64,000 nucleotides of DNA, taken from positions 18,217-82,216 of the forward strand of contig CAYWRZ010000013.1 in NCBI GenBank assembly GCA_964460845.1, in the 5' to 3' direction. The notes under the pieces are model-generated. The model ran no database searches and had not been told where the DNA came from. It saw nothing but the letters and a program-made list of their open reading frames with translations. Position 1 is the stretch's first letter. Every line of letters starts with the position of its first letter. This document shows, in pieces, positions 49,138 to 58,280 of this stretch. This stretch comes from CAYWRZ01 sp964460845. Its GTDB lineage: Bacteria; Bacteroidota; Bacteroidia; Flavobacteriales_D; UBA2798. A program made the position numbers and the translations under genes.

Positions 49138-51186
49138 ATGGCGCAAACGTCAAAATGGTTATCCTTCCGTATAGTTCTTCTCCTGGGTTTTCTGGCACAC
49201 CTGCCTATGCTGTGGAACGGTTTTACGTACTACAGCGACGACGTGTATGTGCTCGACAATCCGTTGATTCACGGTTTCAGCGGAGCTTCGCTAAAAGCGC
49301 TATTTACTACCTATTTCGACGGACACTATCACCCTCTCACGTTACTGAGTCTTGCCATAAGCTGGATGGCCGGTGGAACAGCGCCTTTGGTCTATCAGTT
49401 GGCCGATCTTAGCCTGCACCTGTTGAGCTGCTGGCTGCTTTACAACGTATTGAAATCGCTGAAGATAAACCCTACAGTGGCTGCCGTAGCTGTGCTTGTT
49501 TTTGCTATACATCCGCTTTCGGTCGAATCGGTAGCGCGTATTTCGGAACGAAAAGACACGCAATACGTGTTTTTCCTGCTGGCGGCCCTGCTTAGTTACC
49601 TGCACTTTTATTGGAGTAAAAAACCAAAATTTTACCTGCTCAGCGTGCTGCTTTTCCTTTGCGCCTGCCTGAGCAAAGGACAGGCTATGGTGTTTCCCGC
49701 ATTGCTCTATGCGATCGAATGGTATTTTCGTAAAACAGAGGGAAAGAAAATCAATCACCTGTACATTATTCCGCTGTTTGCGCTAAGCGCAATTACGATT
49801 TACTTCAACTACCGCGCGCAGGTGGTAACCGGCTACCTGAACGACAGCGAAACATGGAGCTTCACTACGCTGCTCACCGACTCTTCTTATATTTTGGTGC
49901 AGTATATCCTCAAGCTGTTTGCTCCCTTCCGGCTCTCGGCACAGTATCCCGCTCCTGAACCGGGCGCCTGGCTTTGGATCTTTCCGGTACTACTAATCGG
50001 CGTACTGCTTTTTATGAGATGGCTGTATCGCCGCAAGCAATACCTCGCGTTGCTGGGCATACTTTGGTACCTTATTGCAGTAGTGCCCATGCTCAGATTG
50101 GTGCCCAACAGCGAAAATTTTATGGCCGACCGTTACAATTACCTCGGACTGGCCGGTTTCGGAATTTTTGCCGTCGCCTTTTGGCATTACCTTGCCGAAA
50201 CATACCGTTGGAAACGGATTCGTGTCGTACCCGCAATTTGGCTGACCGCACTGGCAATAGCCTGCTTTGCACGAACTACCGTGTGGGAAAGCGGACTCAC
50301 GATATGGAGCGACGCCTATACGAAATATCCCGAAGATCCGTATGCGGCCAATAACTACGCGGGTAACCTCACGAAGCTGGGCGGCGACAAGCTCGGCCCC
50401 GGATTGGATCTTTACCGGAAAAGTATTGCGCTGGCACCCGAAATTTTGGCACACCGCATCAATTATATGAATGTGCTGAAGCAGCAGCAACTGGAACGCG
50501 AATACCTCCAGCAGCTTAAAATCATCGTAGAAACGGAAGCCCGCACGCCTAACGATAAAGCCAACAAAGCGAATATTTTGCTGATGCACGGCTATCCGGA
50601 TGCCGCATTGGCCGAACTCAATACGGCTATTGCACACAAACCCGAATACGCAAAGCTGAGACTTAACCGAGCCGGGTTTTTCTTCAATCAGTTTCGGTTC
50701 GACGAGGCTTTACAAGAGCTGGATACGGCGCTAAACCTTTGTTCCAACTACCTCACCACCGTTTATCTGCTGAAAACGGAAATCTATATTTGCCGCCATC
50801 AAACGCAAGAAGCGCAGCAAGCGCTCAACCATGCAAAGGCTTTATTTGCGCCCGAAGAAACGGTAAAAAAGCTACAGCATAATCTGACGGTGCTGGCCGC
50901 CAAAGCTTTTCCGGTCGATCCTTCGGCCTTGAGCGACGAAGAATTGCTGAGCGAAGGCTCTTTCTATTATTACAACAAGCTGTATTATCACGCGTGGGTG
51001 CTTTTCAATGAGGGACTCCAACGTCACCCCAACCAGTCTGATCTGCTCAACAATGCTATGGCCTGCAGCTACAACCTTGCGCGTCCTGATCTGGCTGCCG
51101 CTTATATGCGTACGCTTCGCAAAAATGAGTACATCCTCAATCAGAATGCTCAGGAATGGTTGAAATCGCTGGGAATCGAAGCCTGA
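49138..51186 (+). CDS. TMTC-like GT-C membrane protein with TPR repeats
   Basis: A 682-aa protein with about ten membrane helices (~10-400) followed by TPR-like repeats (~420-675). The first periplasmic loop has YYSDDVYVLDNPLIHGF, with the Asp-Asp that GT-C enzymes use, and then the TMTC-type HYHPLTLLSLAISWMAGG and FAIHPLSVESVARISERKDT. TMTC proteins are O-mannosyltransferases in animals; bacterial homologues are thought to glycosylate surface proteins. The donor is unknown. The TPR part (LMHGYPDAALAELNTAIAHK) may bind the acceptor. Confidence 0.88.
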   Translation: MAQTSKWLSFRIVLLLGFLAHLPMLWNGFTYYSDDVYVLDNPLIHGFSGASLKALFTTYFDGHYHPLTLLSLAISWMAGGTAPLVYQLADLSLHLLSCWLLYNVLKSLKINPTVAAVAVLVFAIHPLSVESVARISERKDTQYVFFLLAALLSYLHFYWSKKPKFYLLSVLLFLCACLSKGQAMVFPALLYAIEWYFRKTEGKKINHLYIIPLFALSAITIYFNYRAQVVTGYLNDSETWSFTTLLTDSSYILVQYILKLFAPFRLSAQYPAPEPGAWLWIFPVLLIGVLLFMRWLYRRKQYLALLGILWYLIAVVPMLRLVPNSENFMADRYNYLGLAGFGIFAVAFWHYLAETYRWKRIRVVPAIWLTALAIACFARTTVWESGLTIWSDAYTKYPEDPYAANNYAGNLTKLGGDKLGPGLDLYRKSIALAPEILAHRINYMNVLKQQQLEREYLQQLKIIVETEARTPNDKANKANILLMHGYPDAALAELNTAIAHKPEYAKLRLNRAGFFFNQFRFDEALQELDTALNLCSNYLTTVYLLKTEIYICRHQTQEAQQALNHAKALFAPEETVKKLQHNLTVLAAKAFPVDPSALSDEELLSEGSFYYYNKLYYHAWVLFNEGLQRHPNQSDLLNNAMACSYNLARPDLAAAYMRTLRKNEYILNQNAQEWLKSLGIEA

Positions 51187-51199
51187 AACTTCCTTCAGG

Positions 51200-52954
51200 T
51201 TAATCCGGGATATGCGGGGTAAAAATTTCGACCGAAAAATTATCTATTTCTAAGGCTTCGAGTTTTCGATTCCAAAAGTACACGCCTATTTTATCGCCGG
51301 GATACATCCGGTTAAACAGCAAAATAGAACTTTCTTCCTGTGTCCATTCTCCTACTTTTTCATGCGGCATTTCCTTAATGCGATAACGGTAATAGGAGAG
51401 CAGGCTGTCTTTCGGATCGGTGCCGTGAAACACCAGCAGCACATCTTTACCGGCCTCGGGCGTGGCATTGCGTTTCTGATAGCGCACTACCGCCCACAAG
51501 CGATCCGACTTATGCGGCGCATCGGGAATCTCGAAAATTTCGGTCAGCGGAAATTCCTGTCCTTCCATTTGCAGCACACCACCCGGACGATCCGAAAAAT
51601 CGGTTTCCCATTTCCATACCAAATCCAACCCATGCGGAGAATAAGGCTGTATCTCGCGCATACCACCCAGCGTATGCCTATGCGACTTGTCGGTTTTGAA
51701 AAAAATGTACCAAAACTTTTCGGCCGTCATCGCATTCGGATGCGAAATAAAATGATAATGCTGATACGCGAATACCAAATTGACCGGAATGAAGAGTAAC
51801 AGCAGAAACACATAAATCTTACGCCATACTCCGCTAAGCGCGGTAATGACCAGCACACACACGCACATCCAAAGAATGGAAAAATCGGTCATGGGACGCA
51901 TACTGAACGATTCGGCATAATACCAGCTCCACCAGCTTGAGAAAAAATAAACGGTAAACACAAAAAACACCAGAAACATGGAAATCCGCCAGGGCGATTT
52001 TTTCCAAAGCAGCCAAAGCGCCGGAATCATCAGCAGCCAAAGCGGAGCATACACGAAAAATCCTTTTTGATAGCTAAACAGAAAGTCCCACATACGCGGG
52101 TTGCTGAAATAAAATCCTTCGCCTTTGTACGACCATACGAACCAACTGCCGGTCTGTAAATACCAAAGCCAGCATTGCACCAGCACTGGAATAAGTCCGA
52201 ACAGAATAAGCATGGCGGCTCTTTTCCAGGGCGTAATAAGTTGCCGGAGAAAAGCGAGAAATTCTTTTCCCGAATGAAAGCATACCGGGAGAAACAAGAC
52301 CACCACGGCATTTACCGGGCGGGTGACCACTATCAGTCCGAGTACGAGTCCGCCCCAGCACAGCCATTTTAAATGCTGTGTTTCCCTGAACCGAAATACA
52401 ATGTAAAGCAAAGCCGTAACGAGGAAAAAAGAATAGACGTGCGAAAACGAGCCGAGAAAGACCATGTAATACACGAGCGGCGCGCCAAAAGCCAGCGCGG
52501 TAATTACGGTTAAAGCCGTGTTTCGACCCAGGCCAAAATCGCGGGTAAAAAGCAGGTACGCCAGCCATAAGCCCCAAAGCCAATACACCCATCCTGCCAA
52601 ACTGATCGCTACCTGAAAAGGAGGAGAATAGCCGTCCATTTCATAGCCCGCCACCTTGGCCACCACGGCCGCTCCGGCAAAAAACGGAAGATGAAAAAAT
52701 GAGGTTCCGTAGGTGTATTTGCTCACGTAGGTCGAGTCAGATACCCGCACATGGTGGTAACGCTCGTATTTCTCCTGCCCGAAATCACCACGCAGGAACA
52801 AGGCAGGCAGGTAGGAATAATACCCGCGTCCGTCGCTGTGCACCACGTATTTATATTCTTCATTCAGCTCGTTGTGCCAGCGAAATTTTTCTATCAGGAA
52901 TAAAGAAGACAGCGCAAGGCACAGCCAAAAAAGTATAAATACTGTTTTCCGCAT
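51200..52954 (-). CDS. Polytopic GT-C-like membrane protein
   Basis: A 584-aa protein from the ATG at 52954. About ten membrane helices (~5-420) precede a soluble C-terminal domain (~430-584). After the first helix comes VVHSDGRGYYSYLPALFLRG, an acidic plus aromatic loop that is typical of Bacteroidota GT-C-type proteins, and later GAPLVYYMVFLGSFSHVYSF. No catalytic pair is certain. It is convergent with the TMTC-like gene (13 bp apart) and likely serves surface glycan synthesis. Confidence 0.75.
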   Translation of the reverse strand: MRKTVFILFWLCLALSSLFLIEKFRWHNELNEEYKYVVHSDGRGYYSYLPALFLRGDFGQEKYERYHHVRVSDSTYVSKYTYGTSFFHLPFFAGAAVVAKVAGYEMDGYSPPFQVAISLAGWVYWLWGLWLAYLLFTRDFGLGRNTALTVITALAFGAPLVYYMVFLGSFSHVYSFFLVTALLYIVFRFRETQHLKWLCWGGLVLGLIVVTRPVNAVVVLFLPVCFHSGKEFLAFLRQLITPWKRAAMLILFGLIPVLVQCWLWYLQTGSWFVWSYKGEGFYFSNPRMWDFLFSYQKGFFVYAPLWLLMIPALWLLWKKSPWRISMFLVFFVFTVYFFSSWWSWYYAESFSMRPMTDFSILWMCVCVLVITALSGVWRKIYVFLLLLFIPVNLVFAYQHYHFISHPNAMTAEKFWYIFFKTDKSHRHTLGGMREIQPYSPHGLDLVWKWETDFSDRPGGVLQMEGQEFPLTEIFEIPDAPHKSDRLWAVVRYQKRNATPEAGKDVLLVFHGTDPKDSLLSYYRYRIKEMPHEKVGEWTQEESSILLFNRMYPGDKIGVYFWNRKLEALEIDNFSVEIFTPHIPD

Positions 52955-53000
52955 GAACACTTTTGTTTAGTGAGTAAGCATTCTTCTTCGCTGCTGTTTT

Positions 53001-54374
53001 TTACCGCAAAGATTGCCGGTAAGCACCGTAATACAGCAGCATACATTCTCCTATCTTACCATGATCGGCCGGAGGCACATCGAACGAGGCGATAGAACCG
53101 GCCCACGATTGTAAAGGTTGAATAAGGTACGCTTCGTCTTCCAGGTGCGTCAGTATCTCGGCTTCGCGGTGCTGCTGCGCTTCGAGGTAAGCCGAAGCCC
53201 TGCCCTGCAGCAAATCGGAAGATACGAGATATCCGTTACCGGTAAAACAAACCGCCGAAATAAAAAAGGCCGACATCATGACGCGCGCCTTATACGTATG
53301 CAAAGGCGCCATGTAAGGATGCTCGCCAAATCGCTGACGCAGTGAAAAAGCCCATACCAGCGCCAACAGCAAAAACGCGCCGTAGGCCGCATTTATGGTG
53401 CGATGCTGCCCAAGGGTACCGGTGGTGTAATAGGGGATGAAAGCCGAAAGGAAAACAATCAGTCCGCCGATAAGCAAGGCTCTTTTGGCCGGTAAACGAA
53501 AAGGAAGCTGCGGGAGCTTTGCAGGTACCACGAGGCAAAGCCCGATACCCGTCCACAAAGGCGCATAAGCCAGCCATTCGCCGAGGAAACGCAGGGTTTG
53601 CAGGAAACTCATTGCCACGCTGTATAACAAGCGGCCGCTATCGGGATAATGCGCCGCACGTACGGCATTGCCCGGTGCCAAATACACGATTACCGCCAGG
53701 GCTATCGAGAAGAAAGTAAGTCCGTAAAACCACAAACCGGATTTACGACCTGTAGCAAGTTTCCAGGCCAGGGTAATGGCATAAAACAAAGCCAGTCCGA
53801 CGGTTTGCACTTCGTAAAAACCCATGGCGAGTATCAGCGTAAGAAACAAGCCTGCGGTATGTAAGAAAGACGTTTGCTGATGCGCACGGAAGAAAAAAGA
53901 AAGGTGCAGAAAAAGCAGGGCCTGTCCGCCTAAATAAGCGGTCGCTCCCGCTTGCCAATAGACGCCTTCGGCAAGGTCGGGCATACCCGAAAGGAACACG
54001 AGGTGCCAGCCGAAATTGGCGGCAAGCCGTACCCAAAGCGTATCGCGCCCCCCGCCGGGAAATACCGCCAGCAGCCGATGTAACGAAAAAAGACTCAGCA
54101 GCAGCAGCCCAAAAGCCCAAAGCTGATACCCCGTCAGCGAAGCCTCGCGCAAGGGCGAAAACCAAAGCAGGAAATTGACGGCATAACGGCCGTTCGAACC
54201 TGAATACAGGTTCGCGGCATTCTGAAACGCATCCGAAGCCTGATCCGAAAGCAGGGTCGCACAAAAATCATCGGCCGAAGGAAAACTGAAAAAAGCAATC
54301 CACAGGTAAGGCACCATACCCAGCACAAGGGCTATCAGGAAAAGTGGACTGTTAAAAAAGGAACGGGCAGACAT
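53001..54374 (-). CDS. DUF6056 family polytopic membrane protein
   Basis: A 457-aa protein from the ATG at 54374; an ATG four codons upstream would sit in the tail of the metK terminator. Ten or so helices. The first loop has SFPSADDFCATLLSD, and then SNGRYAVNFLLWF, both marks of DUF6056, whose members resemble glycosyltransferase C enzymes. The Asp pair in ADDF is like a GT-C metal site. It has a soluble tail of ~50 residues only. Its gene follows the 584-aa gene in the same direction by about 40 bp. Confidence 0.82.
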   Translation of the reverse strand: MSARSFFNSPLFLIALVLGMVPYLWIAFFSFPSADDFCATLLSDQASDAFQNAANLYSGSNGRYAVNFLLWFSPLREASLTGYQLWAFGLLLLSLFSLHRLLAVFPGGGRDTLWVRLAANFGWHLVFLSGMPDLAEGVYWQAGATAYLGGQALLFLHLSFFFRAHQQTSFLHTAGLFLTLILAMGFYEVQTVGLALFYAITLAWKLATGRKSGLWFYGLTFFSIALAVIVYLAPGNAVRAAHYPDSGRLLYSVAMSFLQTLRFLGEWLAYAPLWTGIGLCLVVPAKLPQLPFRLPAKRALLIGGLIVFLSAFIPYYTTGTLGQHRTINAAYGAFLLLALVWAFSLRQRFGEHPYMAPLHTYKARVMMSAFFISAVCFTGNGYLVSSDLLQGRASAYLEAQQHREAEILTHLEDEAYLIQPLQSWAGSIASFDVPPADHGKIGECMLLYYGAYRQSLR

Positions 54375-54387
54375 AATATGCAGCATG

Positions 54388-54415
54388 AAAAAAGGGTGCC
54401 TTGTCGCACCCCTTT
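54388..54415 (-). terminator. Terminator of metK in the leader of the DUF6056 gene
   Basis: Stem GGGTGC / GCACCC (54394-54399 and 54406-54411) extended by AAA/TTT with one bulged C; on the minus strand it is followed by TTTTTTC. It ends metK (stop at 54434) and lies 13-20 bp before the DUF6056 start. Confidence 0.75.
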
Positions 54416-54433
54416 AATTGACAATCACAGCGC

Positions 54434-55690
54434 TTAGCTGAGTTTAAATTCTTTGCGAATAGCGTTTACGTAGTTAAGCTCTTCCCAGGGGAACAATTTC
54501 ACTTTCACTTTTTTCTCGGTCTTTTTCCCTTTGTTGAACACTTTCACTACTTCTTTGGGTTCGCGGCCCATGTGACCGTAAGCAGCCGTCTCCGAATAAA
54601 TCGGGGTACGCAGCGCAAAACGGGTTTCGATGGCGTAAGGACGCATATCGAACAGCTTCTCGATACGTTTGGCAATTTCTCCGTCGTTGAACTTCACTTT
54701 GGCAGTGCCGTATGTGTTGACATACAGTCCGACGGGTTTAGCCACGCCAATGGCATACGCCACCTGTACCAGCACTTCGTCGCACAAGCCGGCAGCCACC
54801 ATGTTTTTAGCGATATGACGCGTAGCATAAGCAGCCGAACGATCCACCTTGCTGGGATCCTTGCCCGAGAATGCTCCACCGCCATGTGCGCCTTTACCAC
54901 CGTAGGTATCGACGATGATTTTACGGCCAGTAAGACCGGTATCGCCGTGCGGGCCACCGATTACAAATTTGCCGGTGGGGTTCACGTGGTAAGTGATTTT
55001 ATTGGTGAACAGCGCCTGTACACGCTTGGGAAGTTTTTTCTTAATGCGTGGAACAAGTACGTTGATCACATCGTCTTTGATCTTTTTGAGCATCACCGAA
55101 TCTTTCCCGAAATCGTCGTGCTGGGTCGAAATAACGATGGTGTCGATACGCACCGGCTGATTGTTATCATCGTACTCAATAGTTACCTGCGACTTGGCAT
55201 CGGGGCGAAGGTATTTCATGGTTTTGCCTTCGCGACGGATGGCCGCCAGTTCGCGGAGCAGCAAGTGCGCAAGCTCCAGCGGCAGGGGCATATAATTGTC
55301 GGTTTCGCGACTGGCATAGCCGAACATCATACCCTGGTCGCCGGCACCCTGATCTTCTTTCTTACGGCGCTCTACTCCCTGGTTAATATCGGGCGACTGT
55401 TCATGAATAGCCGAAAGAATACCGCAAGAATTGGCTTCGAACATGTATTCGGAACGGGTGTAACCGATGCGTTGAATTACTTCGCGGGCAATGTCCTGCA
55501 CATCGAGATAAGCCTCCGATTTCACCTCGCCTGCCAGCACTACCTGACCGGTGGTCACCAGCGTTTCACAAGCCACTTTCGAATTGGGATCGTAAGCCAA
55601 AAAATGATCGATAAGCGCGTCTGAAATCTGATCGGCTACCTTATCGGGATGTCCTTCGGAAACGGACTCGGAGGTGAACAGGTATGACAT
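54434..55690 (-). CDS. metK: S-adenosylmethionine synthetase
   Basis: Makes SAM from methionine and ATP. It is 418 aa from the ATG at 55690 (MSYLFTSESVSEGHPDK); a longer frame upstream overlaps gldA and is not real. ATP/methionine motifs: EGHPDKVADQIS (~12-23), DQGMMFGYASRET, GGAFSGKDPSKVDRSAAY, PTGKFVIGGPHGDTGLTGRK. About 30 residues longer than E. coli MetK because of an insertion (KKGKKTEKKVKVKL) near the C-terminus, normal in this phylum. A TAnnTTTG box at 55722-55729 is its promoter. Confidence 0.97.
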   Translation of the reverse strand: MSYLFTSESVSEGHPDKVADQISDALIDHFLAYDPNSKVACETLVTTGQVVLAGEVKSEAYLDVQDIAREVIQRIGYTRSEYMFEANSCGILSAIHEQSPDINQGVERRKKEDQGAGDQGMMFGYASRETDNYMPLPLELAHLLLRELAAIRREGKTMKYLRPDAKSQVTIEYDDNNQPVRIDTIVISTQHDDFGKDSVMLKKIKDDVINVLVPRIKKKLPKRVQALFTNKITYHVNPTGKFVIGGPHGDTGLTGRKIIVDTYGGKGAHGGGAFSGKDPSKVDRSAAYATRHIAKNMVAAGLCDEVLVQVAYAIGVAKPVGLYVNTYGTAKVKFNDGEIAKRIEKLFDMRPYAIETRFALRTPIYSETAAYGHMGREPKEVVKVFNKGKKTEKKVKVKLFPWEELNYVNAIRKEFKLS

Positions 55691-55721
55691 GAAATTGTGT
55701 TTAAGTTCGGTTAAGTGCCGA

Positions 55722-55729
55722 CAAAAGTA
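55722..55729 (-). promoter_or_regulatory. -7 box of metK
   Basis: Minus strand TACTTTTG, an exact TAnnTTTG match, 31 bp upstream of the metK start. No SAM riboswitch-like structure is seen in the short leader. Confidence 0.5.
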
Positions 55730-55778
55730 AAATTTTTTTAAGGATTGACTATCCGGATCCCAAATTTGCCCCGCAGCC

Positions 55779-56696
55779 TCAGGACCGCTTCTTCCCGGTA
55801 AGGCGTTTGAACACGTCTTCGAGGCTTTGCTCCTCGCGACGGATGGTGAGCACGAGCAGCCCCTTGTCGAGCGCAAAACGGGATATTACCGGACGAATAT
55901 CTTCGGCCTGCGAAGACTGGATCACCCAGCTAAAGCCCTGCAAGTGCTTCACATTGCGCACACCGGGTATGGAAGAAAGTGCCGCACGGCTAATTTCCTT
56001 GTCGAACTCTACGTAAATAATCTGTTCGGTAGTAGCTTCATGCTGCAGGCGCGCAGCAGTATCGTCGGCTACAATTTCGCCACGGTTCACGATAATTACG
56101 CGGTCGCATATGGCTTCTACCTCCTGCATAATGTGGGTCGAAAGCATGACCGTTTTCTGACGACCTATCGTTTTGATCAGGTTACGAATATCTTCGAGCT
56201 GATTCGGGTCAAGCCCGCTGGTCGGCTCATCTAAGATCAGCACTTGCGGATCGTGGATCATCGCCTGCGCCAGCCCTACCCGCTGCCGGTACCCTTTCGA
56301 AAGGGCGCCTATTTTTTTGTGCTGCTCCACCTCAAGCCCTACGGCATTGATCATTTCTTTTACCCGCTCGCGCGCACCCGAAAGCTTGTGCAAGCCCGCA
56401 ATAAAAGTGAGGTACTCTTTCACGTACATCTCCGGATAAAGCGGATTGTGCTCGGGCAGGTAACCCACCTTGCGTTTTACCTGCAAAGGCTCTTCCATCA
56501 CATCGATTCCGCAGACCTTTACCTGCCCCTCGGTAGGCGGAATGTAGCAGGTAATGATTTTCATCATGGTGGACTTCCCCGCTCCGTTGGGACCGAGAAA
56601 ACCAACCACCTCCTGCGCCCCGATTTCAAAAGAAACACCGTTGAGCGCCCGTTGCTGGCCGTACACCTTTGACACATTGCTGACTGAAATCGACAC
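55779..56696 (-). CDS. gldA: Gliding-type ABC transporter ATP-binding protein GldA
   Basis: A 305-aa ABC ATPase. Walker A LGPNGAGKSTMM (~34-45), Q-loop VGYLPEHNPLYPEMYVKEYL, signature LSKGYRQRVGLAQAM, Walker B VLILDEPTSGLDP and the switch His in LSTHIMQEVEA. The start MSISVSNVSKVYGQQRALNG and the VGYLPEHNPLYPEMY run are those of GldA, which with GldF and GldG supports gliding in flavobacteria. gldFG are not in the window. Its 3' end lies 88 bp before the metK start. Confidence 0.9.
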   Translation of the reverse strand: MSISVSNVSKVYGQQRALNGVSFEIGAQEVVGFLGPNGAGKSTMMKIITCYIPPTEGQVKVCGIDVMEEPLQVKRKVGYLPEHNPLYPEMYVKEYLTFIAGLHKLSGARERVKEMINAVGLEVEQHKKIGALSKGYRQRVGLAQAMIHDPQVLILDEPTSGLDPNQLEDIRNLIKTIGRQKTVMLSTHIMQEVEAICDRVIIVNRGEIVADDTAARLQHEATTEQIIYVEFDKEISRAALSSIPGVRNVKHLQGFSWVIQSSQAEDIRPVISRFALDKGLLVLTIRREEQSLEDVFKRLTGKKRS

Positions 56697-56721
56697 GGCT
56701 TAAGGATTTTAAGAGTTCGTA

Positions 56722-56729
56722 CAAAACTA
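56722..56729 (-). promoter_or_regulatory. -7 box of gldA
   Basis: Minus strand TAGTTTTG, an exact TAnnTTTG match, 25 bp upstream of the gldA start. On the other strand TAACTTTA (56765-56772) may be the -7 box of rsgA, only 4 bp before its GTG, which would make rsgA leaderless. Confidence 0.45.
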
Positions 56730-56776
56730 TCATTTTACCGCGAATCTCCGTAAGGATTTAGCCCTAACTTTACCCC

Positions 56777-57709
56777 GTGAAAGGAATCGTACTCAAATCG
56801 ACCGGAAGCTGGTACACCGTGCATTGCGAAGACGGCTCCCAGATGGCCTGCCGGATAAAAGGAATTTTCCGCCTGAAAGGCGATAAAAGCACCAATCCTG
56901 TGGCGGTAGGCGATCGGGTCGAAATAAGTCTCGAAAGCACCGGCGACGGTATCATTACCGCTATTGAACCGCGCCGTAACTACATTATCCGCAAGTCGGT
57001 CAACCTGTCGCGACAAGCCCATATCATTGCCGCCAACCTCGATCAGGCGCTGCTCGTAATTACCCTCAAGCAACCCGACACGCCACTCGGTTTTGTAGAT
57101 CGTTTTTTGGTCACCGCCGAAGCCTATCGCATACCGGTTATCCTGCTGTTCAACAAAAGCGACCTCTACGATACCGACGAACTGAATGTGTTACAAGCCA
57201 TTGCACAGGAGTACGAAAGCATCGGCTACCGTAGCCTTATCCATTCCGTACCTCAGGATTCTCCTCAGGCGCTCCGCGAACTGCTTAAAGACAAGGTAAC
57301 CCTGCTCTCGGGACACTCGGGCGTAGGCAAATCGACTTTGGTCAATAGCGTAGAACCGGATGCGGCCTTGCGCACAGGCGAAATTTCGGGCTACCACGAA
57401 AAAGGGCAACATACCACCACTTTTGCCGAAATGTTTCCGCTCAGCTTCGGAGGCTGGATCATCGATACGCCCGGCATCAAAGGCTTTGGACTGGTCGATA
57501 TGGAACGTTCGGAGCTGGCTCATTATTTCCCCGAAATGCGCGATCGGCTTAACCAATGCCGTTTTCACAACTGCCAGCACATCAACGAACCCGGCTGCGC
57601 CATTAAAGAGGCCGTCGAAAAAGGCGATATCTGGGAAAACCGATACGTCAATTACCTCAGTATCTATCACGACGACGAAGACGAAACCTATCGCGGTAAA
57701 GGCTATTGA
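56777..57709 (+). CDS. rsgA: Ribosome small subunit biogenesis GTPase RsgA
   Basis: Circularly permuted GTPase that checks late 30S maturation. It is 310 aa, starting with a GTG. The N-terminal OB domain (~1-75) is followed by the GTPase with permuted order: G4 FNKSDLYD (~123-130), G1 SGHSGVGKST (~175-184), G3 DTPGIKGFGL (~230-240). The zinc finger is CRFHNCQHINEPGCAIKEAV (Cys-x4-Cys-x-His-x5-Cys). Complete. Confidence 0.96.
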   Translation: MKGIVLKSTGSWYTVHCEDGSQMACRIKGIFRLKGDKSTNPVAVGDRVEISLESTGDGIITAIEPRRNYIIRKSVNLSRQAHIIAANLDQALLVITLKQPDTPLGFVDRFLVTAEAYRIPVILLFNKSDLYDTDELNVLQAIAQEYESIGYRSLIHSVPQDSPQALRELLKDKVTLLSGHSGVGKSTLVNSVEPDAALRTGEISGYHEKGQHTTTFAEMFPLSFGGWIIDTPGIKGFGLVDMERSELAHYFPEMRDRLNQCRFHNCQHINEPGCAIKEAVEKGDIWENRYVNYLSIYHDDEDETYRGKGY

Positions 57710-57795
57710 TTCTCCGGTTCCCGGAAATAGGAAGTCCGCCTAAATTCACCTGATCAGGGTATTGCGCTCTTGCGCTTTCTCCTGCACATTTGCAG

Positions 57796-57822
57796 TGTTG
57801 TTTAGAATTATTCTAAATAACA
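57796..57822 (+). promoter_or_regulatory. Palindromic operator upstream of the DUF6686 gene
   Basis: A perfect 8-1-8 palindrome TTTAGAATTATTCTAAA (57801-57817) extends to 27 bp with only one mismatched pair (outer arms TGTTG and TAACA). No T-run follows, so it is not a terminator. Size and A/T-rich dyad look like a Fur/DtxR-type metalloregulator box. It lies 24 bp before the ATG, overlapping the expected promoter. Confidence 0.65.
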
Positions 57823-57845
57823 AGAAATCCTAATACAAAGGTGCT

Positions 57846-58175
57846 ATGGACTGTGCGTACAAAATCTTACACCGGAATAAATACGGTTACGTAATCAAAT
57901 GCCACGAATGCGGGCATATCGAAATGGCTTTCGGTACCACCGCGCTGATGCTGACCTACGATCGTTTCAGCGAATTTACCGAAACGCTTCGCGAATATTA
58001 CGAAGCCTATCGGCATACGGCAGTAGTACATCAGAAAGTGATCCGTATTCCCACACCGCTGCACTCGATCCGATTGGTGTACAGCCTTCGTGAATTAAAA
58101 CGCTTGCTTTATCTGCTCGAAATGGCGCATGCCACACTGGCTATAGAAAATCTGCTGAATGCGGAGCTCTCTTAA
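57846..58175 (+). CDS. DUF6686 family protein
   Basis: A 109-aa cytosolic protein. YKILHRNKYGYVIKCHECGH, then IEMAFGTTALMLTYDRFSEF are the core of DUF6686, with two cysteines (Cys-x-x-Cys, ~20-23) and nearby His that may bind iron or zinc. A C-terminal helix pair follows (SLRELKRLLYLLEMAHATLA). Function is unknown. It is monocistronic behind a strong palindrome, so control by a metal-dependent repressor is likely. Confidence 0.82.
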   Translation: MDCAYKILHRNKYGYVIKCHECGHIEMAFGTTALMLTYDRFSEFTETLREYYEAYRHTAVVHQKVIRIPTPLHSIRLVYSLRELKRLLYLLEMAHATLAIENLLNAELS

Positions 58176-58280
58176 CAGACCATGCTCTTTCCCATTCGGC
58201 TACTTACGTGAACCCTGAAAAACAAGAGTATTCCGTTGCTGGGCGGTACGCTGCTGGTCGAAGAAAATGTATCGCTTACC

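Noticed and set aside
55691..55876. N-terminal extension of metK
   Set aside because: It overlaps gldA, has a low-quality sequence, and the -7 box at 55722 lies inside it; the family start is at 55690.
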